Source of the DNA: Bacteroidales bacterium
GTDB lineage: Bacteria; Bacteroidota; Bacteroidia; Bacteroidales; ML635J-15
DNA length: 48,104 nucleotides
Assembly (NCBI GenBank): GCA_017994175.1
Contig: JAGOLH010000017.1
Span: 1-48,104 of the forward strand
Direction of reading: 5' to 3'
Shown: positions 24,531 through 34,256 of the stretch, piece after piece
Position numbering within the stretch: position 1 is the first letter of the stretch
Layout of the letters: each line of letters starts with the position of its first letter
Translations under genes and position numbers: made by a program
Notes under the pieces: model-generated
What the model was told of the DNA's origin: nothing
The model's input: the letters and a program-made list of their open reading frames with translations, nothing else
Databases searched by the model: none

Positions 24531-25958
24531 ATGAATAAACCGGTAATGTGGCTTCTGACTATAGTGTTTGCCATAACGCTGTTTTCGTGTGGAACAAAGA
24601 GCAATAAAACGCACGTGGAAGGCACGATAAACAATGGGGAAGACTCAATCATTCTTGTAGTTTATGTCGATCGAACCGATACGGTTTATGTTGGAAATGA
24701 CGATGCTTTCTCAATTGATATGAACATTGATAAACCGGTTTGGATAAAGCTGATTATTCAGAAAAATGCAGTTTGTTTGTATGTACAGCCTGGAGCTAAT
24801 ATAGTTCTTAATTCAGATTTGTCGGATTTTGATACCAATACCAAAATAACAGGCTCTGATGCAGAAATTGAAAATTACCTGTTAACACAGAACAATTTCT
24901 TCTATAATCACGACTGCAATAATCCCAGTTACAAATATGAGACCGATATCAGCGAATATCTGGGTTCATTATTGGCCATGGAACATCAGTTGAACAAAAA
25001 CTTCGATGAATTCCAGAAAGCACACGGTAAAAAATACAAAGAATTTACTGATGTTGAGAAATTGCGCTTACAATATATGCTGGCTACATTAAAACTGGAC
25101 TATAGTCGTTTTGTAGACTACAGCAGTAAACTGAGCGACGAAGAGCGTGCGAGCTATTATTCCTTTATGGAAACCATAAATCTCAATAATCCCGCAAACG
25201 AAAGCATCATTGAATACAATAGCTTTGCCTCACTATACGTCGATTGGAAAGTAAATACCGAAGCCAACAAAGAAGGCAGCAGCATTCTTACCGACAGCGA
25301 TTATACAAATATGATTTTTGATATAATTCAGCACGATTTTAAAAACAGTACCACTATTGAATACCTTTATTATGTAAAACTTAACGATTTCCTGCTTTAT
25401 TACGGAATCGATAATCTCGAGCCATTCTATAATGAGTTTATGAAAATTGGTAAAAATCAAAAATACATCTCTGAAATTAAAACCTTGCACAACAAATGGT
25501 TAAGCCTTGGCAAAGGCAAGCCTGCCCCTGTTTTCAACTGTGTTGACGCCGAGGGTAATTCACATTCTCTCAGCGAATTCCAGGGAAAGCTTATTGTGGT
25601 TGATGTCTGGGCTTCGTGGTGTGGACCATGCATACGCGAAATACCTTATTTGGAAAAGTTAAAAAAAGCATATCTGAACAAACCGGTTGAATTTGTAGCC
25701 ATCTCTGTTGACGATAGCAGGGAGGAATGGCTTACCGGACTTGAGGATGAAAAGCTTTCAGGCAATCAGTGGTTTGTTAACGGCTGGAACAATGACCTGT
25801 GCAATAATTATATCATCAACAGTATCCCACGATTCATGGTTATTGATGCTGACGGTAATATTATAAACATCAATGCACCCAACCCTTCGGGCGATTTAAA
25901 ACAGCTTATCGATTCAAGTTTGGCTGAATTACAAAGTCAAACAAAAACGATTCAGTGA
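24531..25958 (+). CDS. TlpA-type thiol-disulfide oxidoreductase lipoprotein
   Basis: 475 residues. MNKPVMWLLTIVFAITLFSC is a lipoprotein signal with lipobox LFSC. Residues about 28-120 are a beta-rich DUF4369-like domain, a helical middle follows, and about 330-460 is a thioredoxin/AhpC-TSA domain. WASWCGPCIREIP contains the redox pair Cys364/Cys367, and NSIPRFMVID supplies the cis-Pro. It acts on the periplasmic face in disulfide reduction; its partner protein is not evident. Such large lipoproteins are frequent in Bacteroidota. Confidence 0.92.
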   Translation: MNKPVMWLLTIVFAITLFSCGTKSNKTHVEGTINNGEDSIILVVYVDRTDTVYVGNDDAFSIDMNIDKPVWIKLIIQKNAVCLYVQPGANIVLNSDLSDFDTNTKITGSDAEIENYLLTQNNFFYNHDCNNPSYKYETDISEYLGSLLAMEHQLNKNFDEFQKAHGKKYKEFTDVEKLRLQYMLATLKLDYSRFVDYSSKLSDEERASYYSFMETINLNNPANESIIEYNSFASLYVDWKVNTEANKEGSSILTDSDYTNMIFDIIQHDFKNSTTIEYLYYVKLNDFLLYYGIDNLEPFYNEFMKIGKNQKYISEIKTLHNKWLSLGKGKPAPVFNCVDAEGNSHSLSEFQGKLIVVDVWASWCGPCIREIPYLEKLKKAYLNKPVEFVAISVDDSREEWLTGLEDEKLSGNQWFVNGWNNDLCNNYIINSIPRFMVIDADGNIININAPNPSGDLKQLIDSSLAELQSQTKTIQ

Positions 25959-26067
25959 TATACCGGAAAATCCCATTCAGTTAATGCCAGCATAGTAACT
26001 TCATTTCTTAATTATAAAACATTGCATGTACGGGGTGCTTATTAATTGATGGCACCTCAACGTAATA

Positions 26068-27192
26068 TTAATACTGGTCGTACAGTATGTTGCTCCATGT
26101 TTGGAAAACATAGTAATCAACCCCGTTAAAGCGGTCTTTAATACCAACCCAATCACCATTTGCAGGGCTTGACAGGTTTCCATCCCCATTGCTGTCGCCA
26201 CCAGTGTCATCTTTTATTGAGGTGAAGAGCACACCTTCTCCATCATGATTTATAAAGCCGCCTCCACCCTGACTTCGATAAGAAAATTCAGCCCCGGAAA
26301 GAAATTTAATAATCACATGGTCAGCGAGAGTAATTGTAATCCCATCATCAATGCCCTGAACAATATCGAAAACATATGGTACTTCAGTTACATTCAGAGC
26401 AATGCTCTGGCTAAATGAGAAGTCATAAATAAAAATTCCCTGACGTACATTTTTGATTACAGCATTGGCTGGATCATGAAATATATTAGTATTACTGATT
26501 CTGCCTGCTAGTACTGCTTCGCTTAGTACCACCGTACCACCATTATCGTAAATAGTATTATTCTCAAAAACAAAATCGGAAAGTTGCGGACTTAGAATTT
26601 TGACTGCACAGTGTTCGTCGCTGCTGCCATTCCCTGAAGTATGGGCAAAAGTGCAATGATTGAAACTCAGGTTAGTTGCTCCATGCTCAATCATGATGGC
26701 ACAATGTGGTCCTCCCCCGTTGGGGTTATCGGCACCAGCATAAAAAACTTTGCAATACGAAAGGGAACTTGAAGCAACTGACTCAAACTGAATCCCACCC
26801 CAATACCCTTTGGCCGGGACAGTGGCAGCAGCATCGTTATTCACATCACCGCCAAATTGATCATCGTTAAAAGCCGTAAAAATAATAGGAGCTTCAGCCG
26901 TTCCAATAGCCTGTAGGCTACCCCCATTCAAAACATTCATTCCGTTTTCCGATTTGAACTTCACAACTGTCCCCGCTTGAATTGTTAGTGCGGCCTCGAC
27001 AGAGAGATTGTAAACATCAACAACATATACGGTGTCGGAATACCATATTTCAGTTGCATCAATATCATCGGTTATGTAACGTACTTTTGTGTTGTTCTGA
27101 TTGTCGTTATCATCAGGGTCAGGGTCTTCGCAAGATGTAAAAAAAATTGAAATACCAAGGAAGAACAGAGTTATAAGATCATTTATTTTCAT
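26068..27192 (-). CDS. Lipoprotein with parallel beta-helix-like repeats
   Basis: 374 residues. MKINDLITLFFLGISIFFTSC is a lipoprotein signal peptide, followed by an Asp/Asn-rich linker (EDPDPDDNDNQNN). The body consists of short repeating turns with ITIQAG/VVKFKS, GGIQFES, LSYCKVFYAG, NLSFNHCTF and FVFENNTIYDNGG, which look like a right-handed beta-helix of the kind in surface adhesins and polysaccharide-active proteins. No catalytic residues are recognised. It probably sits on the cell surface. The 3' end faces the TlpA-type gene with a 109-bp gap, and the 5' end shares a 243-bp region with the T9SS gene at 27436. Confidence 0.75.
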   Translation of the reverse strand: MKINDLITLFFLGISIFFTSCEDPDPDDNDNQNNTKVRYITDDIDATEIWYSDTVYVVDVYNLSVEAALTIQAGTVVKFKSENGMNVLNGGSLQAIGTAEAPIIFTAFNDDQFGGDVNNDAAATVPAKGYWGGIQFESVASSSLSYCKVFYAGADNPNGGGPHCAIMIEHGATNLSFNHCTFAHTSGNGSSDEHCAVKILSPQLSDFVFENNTIYDNGGTVVLSEAVLAGRISNTNIFHDPANAVIKNVRQGIFIYDFSFSQSIALNVTEVPYVFDIVQGIDDGITITLADHVIIKFLSGAEFSYRSQGGGGFINHDGEGVLFTSIKDDTGGDSNGDGNLSSPANGDWVGIKDRFNGVDYYVFQTWSNILYDQY

Positions 27193-27278
27193 AGTTATTG
27201 AGTTGTAGTTTATGTTTGATATTTTTTAATGCCAGGATATTACATTTATAAAAAAAACGGAGTTGAGCTTATTCTCTA

Positions 27279-27312
27279 AATATTTGATAATTATACCAAG
27301 AATATTCGATAA
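27279..27312. repeat. Two direct repeats, possible regulator-binding sites
   Basis: AATATTTGATAA at 27279-27290 and AATATTCGATAA at 27301-27312 match at 11 of 12 positions and are spaced 22 bp apart, close to two helical turns. They lie in the divergent region between the beta-helix lipoprotein and the T9SS gene. No regulator gene is adjacent. Confidence 0.35.
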
Positions 27313-27435
27313 ATAAATTGCACTATTAAGTTAAAAAGCACTAAAACAAAGTACAATATGTTAACAATTTAACCGAAGCAATGTAGTATACCTTTTTATA
27401 CATTATATTTGATTATTAATAAAATTATAATCAAT

Positions 27436-27906
27436 ATGAAAAAGGCTGTTTTAATTGCATTAACTGTTGTTGCATCAAACCTGCTGTTCAGTCAGGAAGT
27501 AATTTCCAATGCCGGAGGTTCTGCCGAAAACCAGTCAATCAGTGTTAACTACACTATTGGCGAACCCATTGTTGAAACATTCAATTCTGATGATTTTGTA
27601 GTTACACAGGGGTTTAATCAGCCAATTATTACTATTACAGCAGTCGAAATAGCTCAATGCCCCGATTTTTCCATTCAAATATTCCCCAATCCCACATCCA
27701 CTACCCTTGAAGTACTTGTTGAAAGTGAAAGCGTTGAACCCCTTATGTATTTATTTTTCGATGCTTCCGGAAAGGTTTTATTTGAAAAAGAAAACCAGAG
27801 TAAGCATGTTTCTTTTGATGTAAAACTGTTACCTCCTGGGACTTATGTACTGAAGGTTGTTTATAGGGGCAAATATGTATCGACATTTAAAGTAATTAAG
27901 GAATAA
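27436..27906 (+). CDS. Short T9SS sorting-domain protein
   Basis: 156 residues from ATG 27436; the frame to 27409 only adds unconserved residues. The signal peptide MKKAVLIALTVVASNLLFSQ is followed by a short beta segment (SVNYTIGEPIVETF), then a C-terminal sorting domain (IQIFPNPTSTTLEVLVESE, LPPGTYVLKVVY, STFKVIKE). Little cargo exists apart from the sorting domain. Proteins with this N-terminal block commonly accompany larger secreted proteins in Bacteroidota. It starts 29 nt before the tail-fibre-like gene and probably shares its transcript. Confidence 0.88.
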   Translation: MKKAVLIALTVVASNLLFSQEVISNAGGSAENQSISVNYTIGEPIVETFNSDDFVVTQGFNQPIITITAVEIAQCPDFSIQIFPNPTSTTLEVLVESESVEPLMYLFFDASGKVLFEKENQSKHVSFDVKLLPPGTYVLKVVYRGKYVSTFKVIKE

Positions 27907-27935
27907 CAACCAATACCTATCAAAATAACCACACC

Positions 27936-29093
27936 ATGAAAAAAATCAACTTTTTCTTTATTTTCACATTTGCATTTTTAACTGCATTTGGGCAGGTTCC
28001 CATGTCATTTAAGTATCAGGCTGTAATAAGGGATGCCGAAGGCCATCCATTCGACAATCAAAACCTTGATGTCAGAATCAGTATCATTGCTGGTGAAATA
28101 GGCGGAACTGCGGTATGTCAGGAAACATTCGATACCGAAACCAATGCATTCGGCTTGGTTACACTTGAAATTGGTAGTCAGAATCCGACTGATTTCTCAC
28201 AAATCGATTGGACGGAAGGGCCGTATTTTGTTAAAATTGAAATCGACTTGGGTGATGGTTTCACCGAATTCGGCACTTCTCAATTACTGGCAGTTCCATT
28301 TGCCATACACAGTAAAACAGCTGAAAGCCTTACCGGAGAAATCACCGAAACTGACCCGATCTTTTCAGGATGGGATAAAGACTACAACGACCTTACAAAT
28401 ACTCCTATACTGCCGGTTGTTCCTGAAAACGTAAGCGAATTCAATAACGATGCAGGCTATCTAACAGAAGACACAGAAACTGACCCTGTATTTGGGGCAT
28501 CAGTTGCAAACGGAATTACAGCCATTGATACAGCACATTGGAATGCTCTCGAAAGCAGCCATTGGGCAAGTACCGGAGACAATATCAATAATATGAACTC
28601 GGGAAATGTAGGTGTGGGTATAGTAACATCGCTCAGTTTCGAAAAAGACAAGACTTTTAAGGAAATAAAACTGACCGACGATGAAATTAAGCAACTTATA
28701 ATCGACATTGCGGAAACCAATGCACTTTTGCAATTTTCTGGCAAAGACTACTACGCAAAAGTTGCAGATGCAAGCTACTCAGGGCTTACAATAAATGGCA
28801 ACGAGCTTTGGTACATTAGTTTTCATAATAAACCTGAAAACACTGAAGCACGTGAGATAATAAACAAGCATTTTTCCATTGATATAATTAATAATAACCG
28901 GCAGATTATTACCCGTGATTCAAAAGGGAAACCGGTTGATTACGGAATAATCATTTCAAAAGCTCACCCGAACATTTGTGCTTTACGAAAAAACCTAAAG
29001 GGCGGGTATGTGAATTCAGCTGCCAATTCATGTTTGGTGGCTTTTATTTTGTTGGCAATGATTGCTTTAATCTGCTGGAATATTTTTGCTTAG
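27936..29093 (+). CDS. Secreted tail-fibre-like protein with C-terminal membrane helix
   Basis: 385 residues. The signal peptide MKKINFFFIFTFAFLTAFGQ leads into the common Bacteroidota surface module MSFKYQAVIRD...GYFVKIEID...LLAVPFAIHSKTAE (about 22-130), then ETDPIFSGWDKDYNDLTNTP and GNVGVG near 230, which is where such proteins usually enter repeats such as NVGIGTTSP. Here the sequence changes to a charged, alpha/beta region (about 235-355: EKDKTFKEIKLTDDEIKQ and onward) and ends with a hydrophobic helix at about 360-383. That end is atypical for this family. I see no sorting domain. The protein may be a fusion; the function is unknown. Confidence 0.75.
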   Translation: MKKINFFFIFTFAFLTAFGQVPMSFKYQAVIRDAEGHPFDNQNLDVRISIIAGEIGGTAVCQETFDTETNAFGLVTLEIGSQNPTDFSQIDWTEGPYFVKIEIDLGDGFTEFGTSQLLAVPFAIHSKTAESLTGEITETDPIFSGWDKDYNDLTNTPILPVVPENVSEFNNDAGYLTEDTETDPVFGASVANGITAIDTAHWNALESSHWASTGDNINNMNSGNVGVGIVTSLSFEKDKTFKEIKLTDDEIKQLIIDIAETNALLQFSGKDYYAKVADASYSGLTINGNELWYISFHNKPENTEAREIINKHFSIDIINNNRQIITRDSKGKPVDYGIIISKAHPNICALRKNLKGGYVNSAANSCLVAFILLAMIALICWNIFA

Positions 29094-29155
29094 ATACAGT
29101 CTATTCTATGTTTAGAGAGTCAACTTACTGTGAATTTTTATTGAAATGGCAAGGG

Positions 29156-29899
29156 CTATTCTTGTGTACTTTCTCTTATCGCAACACTATCTGAAAATTT
29201 TTGCAAGTCGTTGTCATTCAGTTTTTTTTCATTGGTGATCAGGTAAGTTTCGCTGAGGAAGTTACCCATAACATTAATTTCACCAATGATCTCATCGAAA
29301 AGCAGCTGAAGTTGTATGCTAATGGGTATCAGACAAGTGATAATAGCAAATTGGCGATTGAATTCTATCTCCTCAAGTTCGCAGTCTTTTCTAATAAAGA
29401 AGTGCTTAAGCTCCTCGGCAACTAAATCTTTCTGAAAATCGAGAAGATTGTTTTTATTGGAACTAATCATCACAACAGCATAACGAAGTTTGTGCCCCTT
29501 GCCTCCCATTCCCGAAGAAATAAAGACCCGCGATTCTTCAAGCAGCGATGTTTCGAGCAATAATCTTGCTTCCTGATAGGCCAACATTGCCCATGGCTGC
29601 AATTCACGCGGAGCTTCCGGCACATATGATTCTATGAAGCGGTATGCCTCAACATTGCCGGTGAGGGCCAAACGGATCAGAAACTCTTTTTTAATTTCAT
29701 CATCTTCAGCATCCTTGAAGTCGTCGATGAGTTCCTGTGGAGTTCGATTTTCTTCTTTGCGCAGACGTGCCGAATATTCGAAATACTTAAGCTGAATTTC
29801 AGCATCCACTTGCGACTCGATAATATAGAATTTTGTCGGGTCGTTGTTTACAAGCTCCATGAGTTTGTTGTATAACTCATCGTCTCCGCTGTATTGCAT
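29156..29899 (-). CDS. Conserved hypothetical cytosolic protein
   Basis: 247 residues, no signal peptide, strongly acidic, mostly helical. The first ~100 residues look like HEAT-type helical pairs (LIDDFKDAEDDEIKKEFLIRLALTG, split at 55-80). The middle ESRVFISSGMGGKGHKLRYAVVM and QKDLVAEELKHFF form an alpha/beta region. I do not recognise a named family. The ATG at 29899 is 36 nt downstream of the SlyD-type gene stop, suggesting cotranscription with it. No motif indicates an activity. Confidence 0.65.
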   Translation of the reverse strand: MQYSGDDELYNKLMELVNNDPTKFYIIESQVDAEIQLKYFEYSARLRKEENRTPQELIDDFKDAEDDEIKKEFLIRLALTGNVEAYRFIESYVPEAPRELQPWAMLAYQEARLLLETSLLEESRVFISSGMGGKGHKLRYAVVMISSNKNNLLDFQKDLVAEELKHFFIRKDCELEEIEFNRQFAIITCLIPISIQLQLLFDEIIGEINVMGNFLSETYLITNEKKLNDNDLQKFSDSVAIRESTQE

Positions 29900-29935
29900 A
29901 CACCGAGTATTTGTTATTTTACCTGCTGATAACGC

Positions 29936-30373
29936 TTATTTTACATCCAATATTTTACCGGTAAGGTAAATATCCTCACCTGCTAATGGGTGATTAAAAT
30001 CGAGCACAATATTATCTTCGTTCAGTTCCAGCACCAAGGCTTCAAACTCAGAGCCATCCTCATCCTCCATCGGAACAATATTTCCGGGTTCCAGTTCTTC
30101 TCTTGGTACGTCCTTGAACATATTCAACGGGAACTCCATAATGGCTTCTTCCGATTCTTCGCCATAGGCATCTGCCATTGGAATCATCATTTTAAAGTCG
30201 TCGCCTGGCTGCATACCGATAATTCTTTTTTCGAACTCTTCGAGCATCTCGCCTTTTCCCATAGTAAATTCCATAGCTTCTTTTTCGTCGATTGTTTCAA
30301 ACACTTCTCCGTCGAAGTTATCGAAATATAAGGTGTAAGTCAGTTTAACGGTGCTATCCTTTTTAATTTTCAT
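29936..30373 (-). CDS. SlyD-like FKBP-type peptidyl-prolyl isomerase
   Basis: 145 residues, cytosolic. The start STVKLTYTLYF, the flap-proximal MEFTMGKGEMLEEFEKRIIGMQPGD (34-58) and the end DFNHPLAGEDIYLTG are the SlyD FKBP signature. Between them an insert-in-flap chaperone domain of about 60 residues is present, very acidic here. The His/Cys-rich metal-binding tail of E. coli SlyD is absent. It should catalyse prolyl isomerisation and act as a folding chaperone. ATG at 30373 follows an AT-rich gap of 69 nt. Confidence 0.93.
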   Translation of the reverse strand: MKIKKDSTVKLTYTLYFDNFDGEVFETIDEKEAMEFTMGKGEMLEEFEKRIIGMQPGDDFKMMIPMADAYGEESEEAIMEFPLNMFKDVPREELEPGNIVPMEDEDGSEFEALVLELNEDNIVLDFNHPLAGEDIYLTGKILDVK

Positions 30374-30442
30374 AGAAATTAGTGTTAATTAATAATTATG
30401 TAAATATATGGAAATATTCTGCAAACTCAAAACAACTACCGG

Positions 30443-31012
30443 TTAAAACTGTAGCGATACCCTAAACACCGGATTTGTCAGCGGCGATTCGGCTGATTCG
30501 TTAAAATTATAGAGAAGCATTATCAATAAATAAGATCTGTTGCCCACCCGCAACTGATACGCAGGTCCAAGCAGAGGACTGGTTATCCAGTACCTGTCGT
30601 TTCCGGGCGGATTACTGATTGAGCGATATAAAAACATGTGATTCAATTCACCGTAAACTAAAAGCCCGCCAATTTCGTTTCCGAATGGCAGAATATTCGA
30701 CAAATCTTTAATCAGGGTAAAACTCATAAACTCCTGAATGCCCCATATATTCATGTGAAAATTAAAGTCGTTGTCTTTATAATAAATATAGGTTCCACCT
30801 ATTCCGGCCGACCAGCGGTTCGTTATTCTATAACCCACCTGAGGCGATATGTTAATAAGGGTAATTCTTCCAAAAGACAAACCCATATCGCCTCCATAGA
30901 ATATTCGCTGCCATGGCCCCGGACTATTTTCAAGATACTGTGCTTCACTGTGCTTCGCCATTAACAGAAAAATCATGCATAGCAGACAGAGTGTAAATTT
31001 CGCCTTTTTCAT
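30443..31012 (-). CDS. Exported beta-barrel-like protein, function unknown
   Basis: 189 residues from ATG 31012; the frame to 31021 needs a TTG. The signal peptide MKKAKFTLCLLCMIFLLMAKHSEAQ is followed by alternating-hydrophobicity strands (DMGLSFGRITLINISPQVGYRI, AGIGGTYIYYKD) and a terminal aromatic VFRVSLQF, which fits a small outer-membrane beta-barrel. It starts 11 nt after the stop of the GH3 fusion gene and is probably in its operon. No specific function is visible. Confidence 0.72.
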   Translation of the reverse strand: MKKAKFTLCLLCMIFLLMAKHSEAQYLENSPGPWQRIFYGGDMGLSFGRITLINISPQVGYRITNRWSAGIGGTYIYYKDNDFNFHMNIWGIQEFMSFTLIKDLSNILPFGNEIGGLLVYGELNHMFLYRSISNPPGNDRYWITSPLLGPAYQLRVGNRSYLLIMLLYNFNESAESPLTNPVFRVSLQF

Positions 31013-31023
31013 TCTTCCCAATT

Positions 31024-33990
31024 TTAATCTTTTATAATGGCATCATACATAGCCTGATGCAAGTTAGTGCGGATATTTAAAGATAGGATTTTATTGTTTT
31101 CGGCCACCGGGTACACCCTGTTACACAGGAACACGAAAACCAGATTTTCATCGGGGTCAACCCACACATAAGTACCGGTAAAACCGCTGTGTCCAAAACT
31201 GTTGGCCGATGCTGATGCACATACAGGACCTGTTCCCGGATCAGAGACAACCTGTTTGTCAAATCCCAACCCACGGCGGTTGCCATTGGCAAGAAAATGT
31301 GCAGAGGTAAAATACTTCACCGTTTCCTCGCTGAAGTACCTTACTGCGCCATAAGTTCCCCCTTGCAGCAACATTTGAAGGATTTTACCCAGATCGTTGG
31401 CATTCGAAAAGAGTCCTGCGTGTCCGGCAACCCCTCCCAACATAGCCGACGCCTGATCGTGCACATAGCCTTGCAATTGCTGCTTGCGGAAAGTTTTATC
31501 GTTTTCGGTGGGAATGATTTCATTCATTAGTAAAAACTTCAATGGGTTGAAGAAAGTACGGTTAGCACCCAGTGGTTTATAGAAATTTTCAATGGCATAG
31601 AGGTCCAGAGTTTTACCTGATATCTCTCTGATTATTTCACCCATTATTATCATTCCCAGATCGGAGTACTTGTATTTTTTCTGAGGCAATAATTCTGAAT
31701 CATAAATCCGTGCCAGCAAAGAGTCGCGAAAATCATTACGCATATACATATTTTCGGCAACATGAATTTTATATTCTTCGGAATAGGTATCGGAATAATG
31801 GATTCGGCGGAGTGAATCGGTTTTAATGCCATTTGCATAAAAAGGAATCCATGGCACCAAACACGCCTGATGGCTAAGGACATCAATAAACGTAATATCC
31901 CTTTTATTTGTAGTATCAAGTGCTGAATGGTATTTTGAAAGTTTTTCGCCAACATCAAACTTTTTCTGATCATAAAGTTTCATAAGGCTAAGCGTAGTTG
32001 CCATTACTTTTGTCACCGATGCAAGGTCGTAAACATCGCTGTTTTTAACACTTGTATTCCCTTCGTAAGTTTGTTTCCCAAACGATTTATTATAGAATAC
32101 AATACCGTTTCGCGCTCCATAAACCTGACAACCGGGATATGCGCCATTAGTAATTCCGCTGAGGGCAATGGAATCGAAAGTAGCTATCATTTCAGAATTG
32201 ATCCCTGCATCTTCGGGTACCCTTGAGTATTTCAAACGTATCTTAGGAGTGGTCGCACCGGCTCCTGCAACAAAGTTTTTTCCTGCCGCCACAGGCAAAC
32301 AGGCATCGGAAGCAATACCTCCCATGAAAAGCTGGGCTGAAAGATCCTGAGTTATATCCCAATCGTTGTACGACACTACGATTGCCGAAATACTATCGCA
32401 GAGGTCGAACAACGACAATGCATAGGGAGTTCCGAACAAATCAAGCACCACATTTGTCTGCTCCGAAAGCTGCCTTATTAGTTTCACCTGCAGGGTATCG
32501 ATACCAAATTGCTTGTCGGGCAACTGACTGATATTATGAAAGCTGGCAATAACAATATCGTATTTCGACAAATACGATACAATTTTATCGCCCGACCAAC
32601 CTGCAAAATCGTTGCGATACACATATGATGCAATGTCAGAATAGCTGCCGAGTCGATTCTGAAAACTATTTGTTTGCTTGCTTCCAAAACTTACCGAAGC
32701 AATACGCAAGGTATCGAGCCCTATTAACGGAATCAGGTTTTTCTCGTTTCTCACCAAGGTCAGCGACGACTCAATCAATTGCTGCTGCAACAATAGAGCT
32801 TTGGGAGAGTTCAAATCTTCAACAATCGATTGAATATCAATCGGAACAAAATTACTGAGACCTGCCCAGTATTTTGCCTGCAATATCCGTTTACAGCTTT
32901 CGTCGATTTGCTCCTGCTTCAGTCTGCCATCGAGAACAGCTGCCTTAATCATTTCGATGGCTTTGGGAATATCGCCCGAAAATAAAAGGACATCGTTTCC
33001 GGCCTGCAATGCTTTCAATTCAACTTCACCCTGCTGATAATATTTTGCCACACCCTGCATATTCAGCGCGTCGGTAAAAACCAATCCCTGAAACCCCATT
33101 TCTTTTCTAAGCAGACCGGAAACCACAGGTTGCGAAAGTGTTGTCGGCAACATAGCTGTACTATCGAGTGCAGGAACAAAAAGGTGAGCAATCATAATAC
33201 CGCCCAGCCCTTTTCGGATACAGTATGAGAACGGCACAAATTCGATTGAATCGAGCCTTTCACGACTGTGTTGAATAACCGGCAAATCCTTATGAGAGTC
33301 TGTTTTGGTATCACCATGCCCCGGGAAATGCTTACCCACGGCAAGCACATGATTATCCTGTAAGCCCTTGGCATATTTCCAACCCAAATGCGAAACCCTT
33401 TCAGGATCTTCGCCAAACGAACGTGTGTTAATCACCGGATTCTGTGGATTGTTATTCACATCAAGAACCGGTGAAAAACTCACCTGCACTCCCACCCTTT
33501 TCAGTTGCCTGGCAAACTCAGCGCCCATAGTGTATATCAGGTTTTCGTCTCGAATTGCACCCAGCATCATTTGCCGCGGATACAAGACTGTAGAATCAAG
33601 GCGCATCGAAAGCGACCATTCTGCATCCATAGATATAAGCAAGGGTACTCTTGACAGAGATTGAAATTCATTGATAAGTGCCGCCTGCCGAACCGGACCA
33701 CCCTGCATAAATATTAAGCCTCCAATATGATACTCCGAAATCATTTTCTTCACATAATTCACATGAAGGCTATCCCTGTTCGAATAGGCTGCAAGCATAA
33801 AGAGCTGACCGATTTTTTCATCTTCGGTCATAGCGTTAAACACAGAATCTACCCATTGCTGCCCCACATTTACAAAAGGTGGCACACTATGCTGCTCGGT
33901 TTGTTTTGGCACCGGAACGTACACATTGGTTGCATTCCACACAACGCTGCACAGACTAGTTAAAATTGTTATCCAGACAATTTTCCACAT
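31024..33990 (-). CDS. GH3 beta-N-acetylhexosaminidase fused to a beta-lactamase-type serine hydrolase
   Basis: 988 residues from ATG 33990, chosen because MWKIVWITILTSLCSVVWNA forms a clean signal peptide; the longer frame to 34077 adds an unlikely leader. GH3 domain about 45-410: KHFPGHGDTKTDSHKDLP (220-237), with the NagZ-type His, and nucleophile Asp307 in VFTDAL. A GH3 C-terminal alpha/beta domain follows to about 590. The third part (about 610-980) has SVTK (SxxK serine-lysine), YSD (YxN-like) and HSGFTGT, the class C/penicillin-binding motif set. It probably trims peptidoglycan fragments or related sugars in the periplasm. A minus-strand -7-like TACATTTG lies at 34014-34007. Confidence 0.93.
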   Translation of the reverse strand: MWKIVWITILTSLCSVVWNATNVYVPVPKQTEQHSVPPFVNVGQQWVDSVFNAMTEDEKIGQLFMLAAYSNRDSLHVNYVKKMISEYHIGGLIFMQGGPVRQAALINEFQSLSRVPLLISMDAEWSLSMRLDSTVLYPRQMMLGAIRDENLIYTMGAEFARQLKRVGVQVSFSPVLDVNNNPQNPVINTRSFGEDPERVSHLGWKYAKGLQDNHVLAVGKHFPGHGDTKTDSHKDLPVIQHSRERLDSIEFVPFSYCIRKGLGGIMIAHLFVPALDSTAMLPTTLSQPVVSGLLRKEMGFQGLVFTDALNMQGVAKYYQQGEVELKALQAGNDVLLFSGDIPKAIEMIKAAVLDGRLKQEQIDESCKRILQAKYWAGLSNFVPIDIQSIVEDLNSPKALLLQQQLIESSLTLVRNEKNLIPLIGLDTLRIASVSFGSKQTNSFQNRLGSYSDIASYVYRNDFAGWSGDKIVSYLSKYDIVIASFHNISQLPDKQFGIDTLQVKLIRQLSEQTNVVLDLFGTPYALSLFDLCDSISAIVVSYNDWDITQDLSAQLFMGGIASDACLPVAAGKNFVAGAGATTPKIRLKYSRVPEDAGINSEMIATFDSIALSGITNGAYPGCQVYGARNGIVFYNKSFGKQTYEGNTSVKNSDVYDLASVTKVMATTLSLMKLYDQKKFDVGEKLSKYHSALDTTNKRDITFIDVLSHQACLVPWIPFYANGIKTDSLRRIHYSDTYSEEYKIHVAENMYMRNDFRDSLLARIYDSELLPQKKYKYSDLGMIIMGEIIREISGKTLDLYAIENFYKPLGANRTFFNPLKFLLMNEIIPTENDKTFRKQQLQGYVHDQASAMLGGVAGHAGLFSNANDLGKILQMLLQGGTYGAVRYFSEETVKYFTSAHFLANGNRRGLGFDKQVVSDPGTGPVCASASANSFGHSGFTGTYVWVDPDENLVFVFLCNRVYPVAENNKILSLNIRTNLHQAMYDAIIKD

Positions 33991-34256
33991 GTTTTGACAA
34001 ATTACACAAATGTAACGAATTGAAAATTTTAATCTTATATACCACAAGCAGAATATTAACAAGTTATCGTTAAACATTGTGGATTATCTTTTTTTTAAAG
34101 CGACGGAATTGCTAACCTATAGCACATTCATGAACAAATTTTTAACAACGTTGTTAAAATTATTATTTTTATGTCATAAAAAAAACAACACTACTCCTAT
34201 TAATTTTTTTACTGATAATAATCTCCGTAATTTCATATTCATTTATTTCATTAAAC

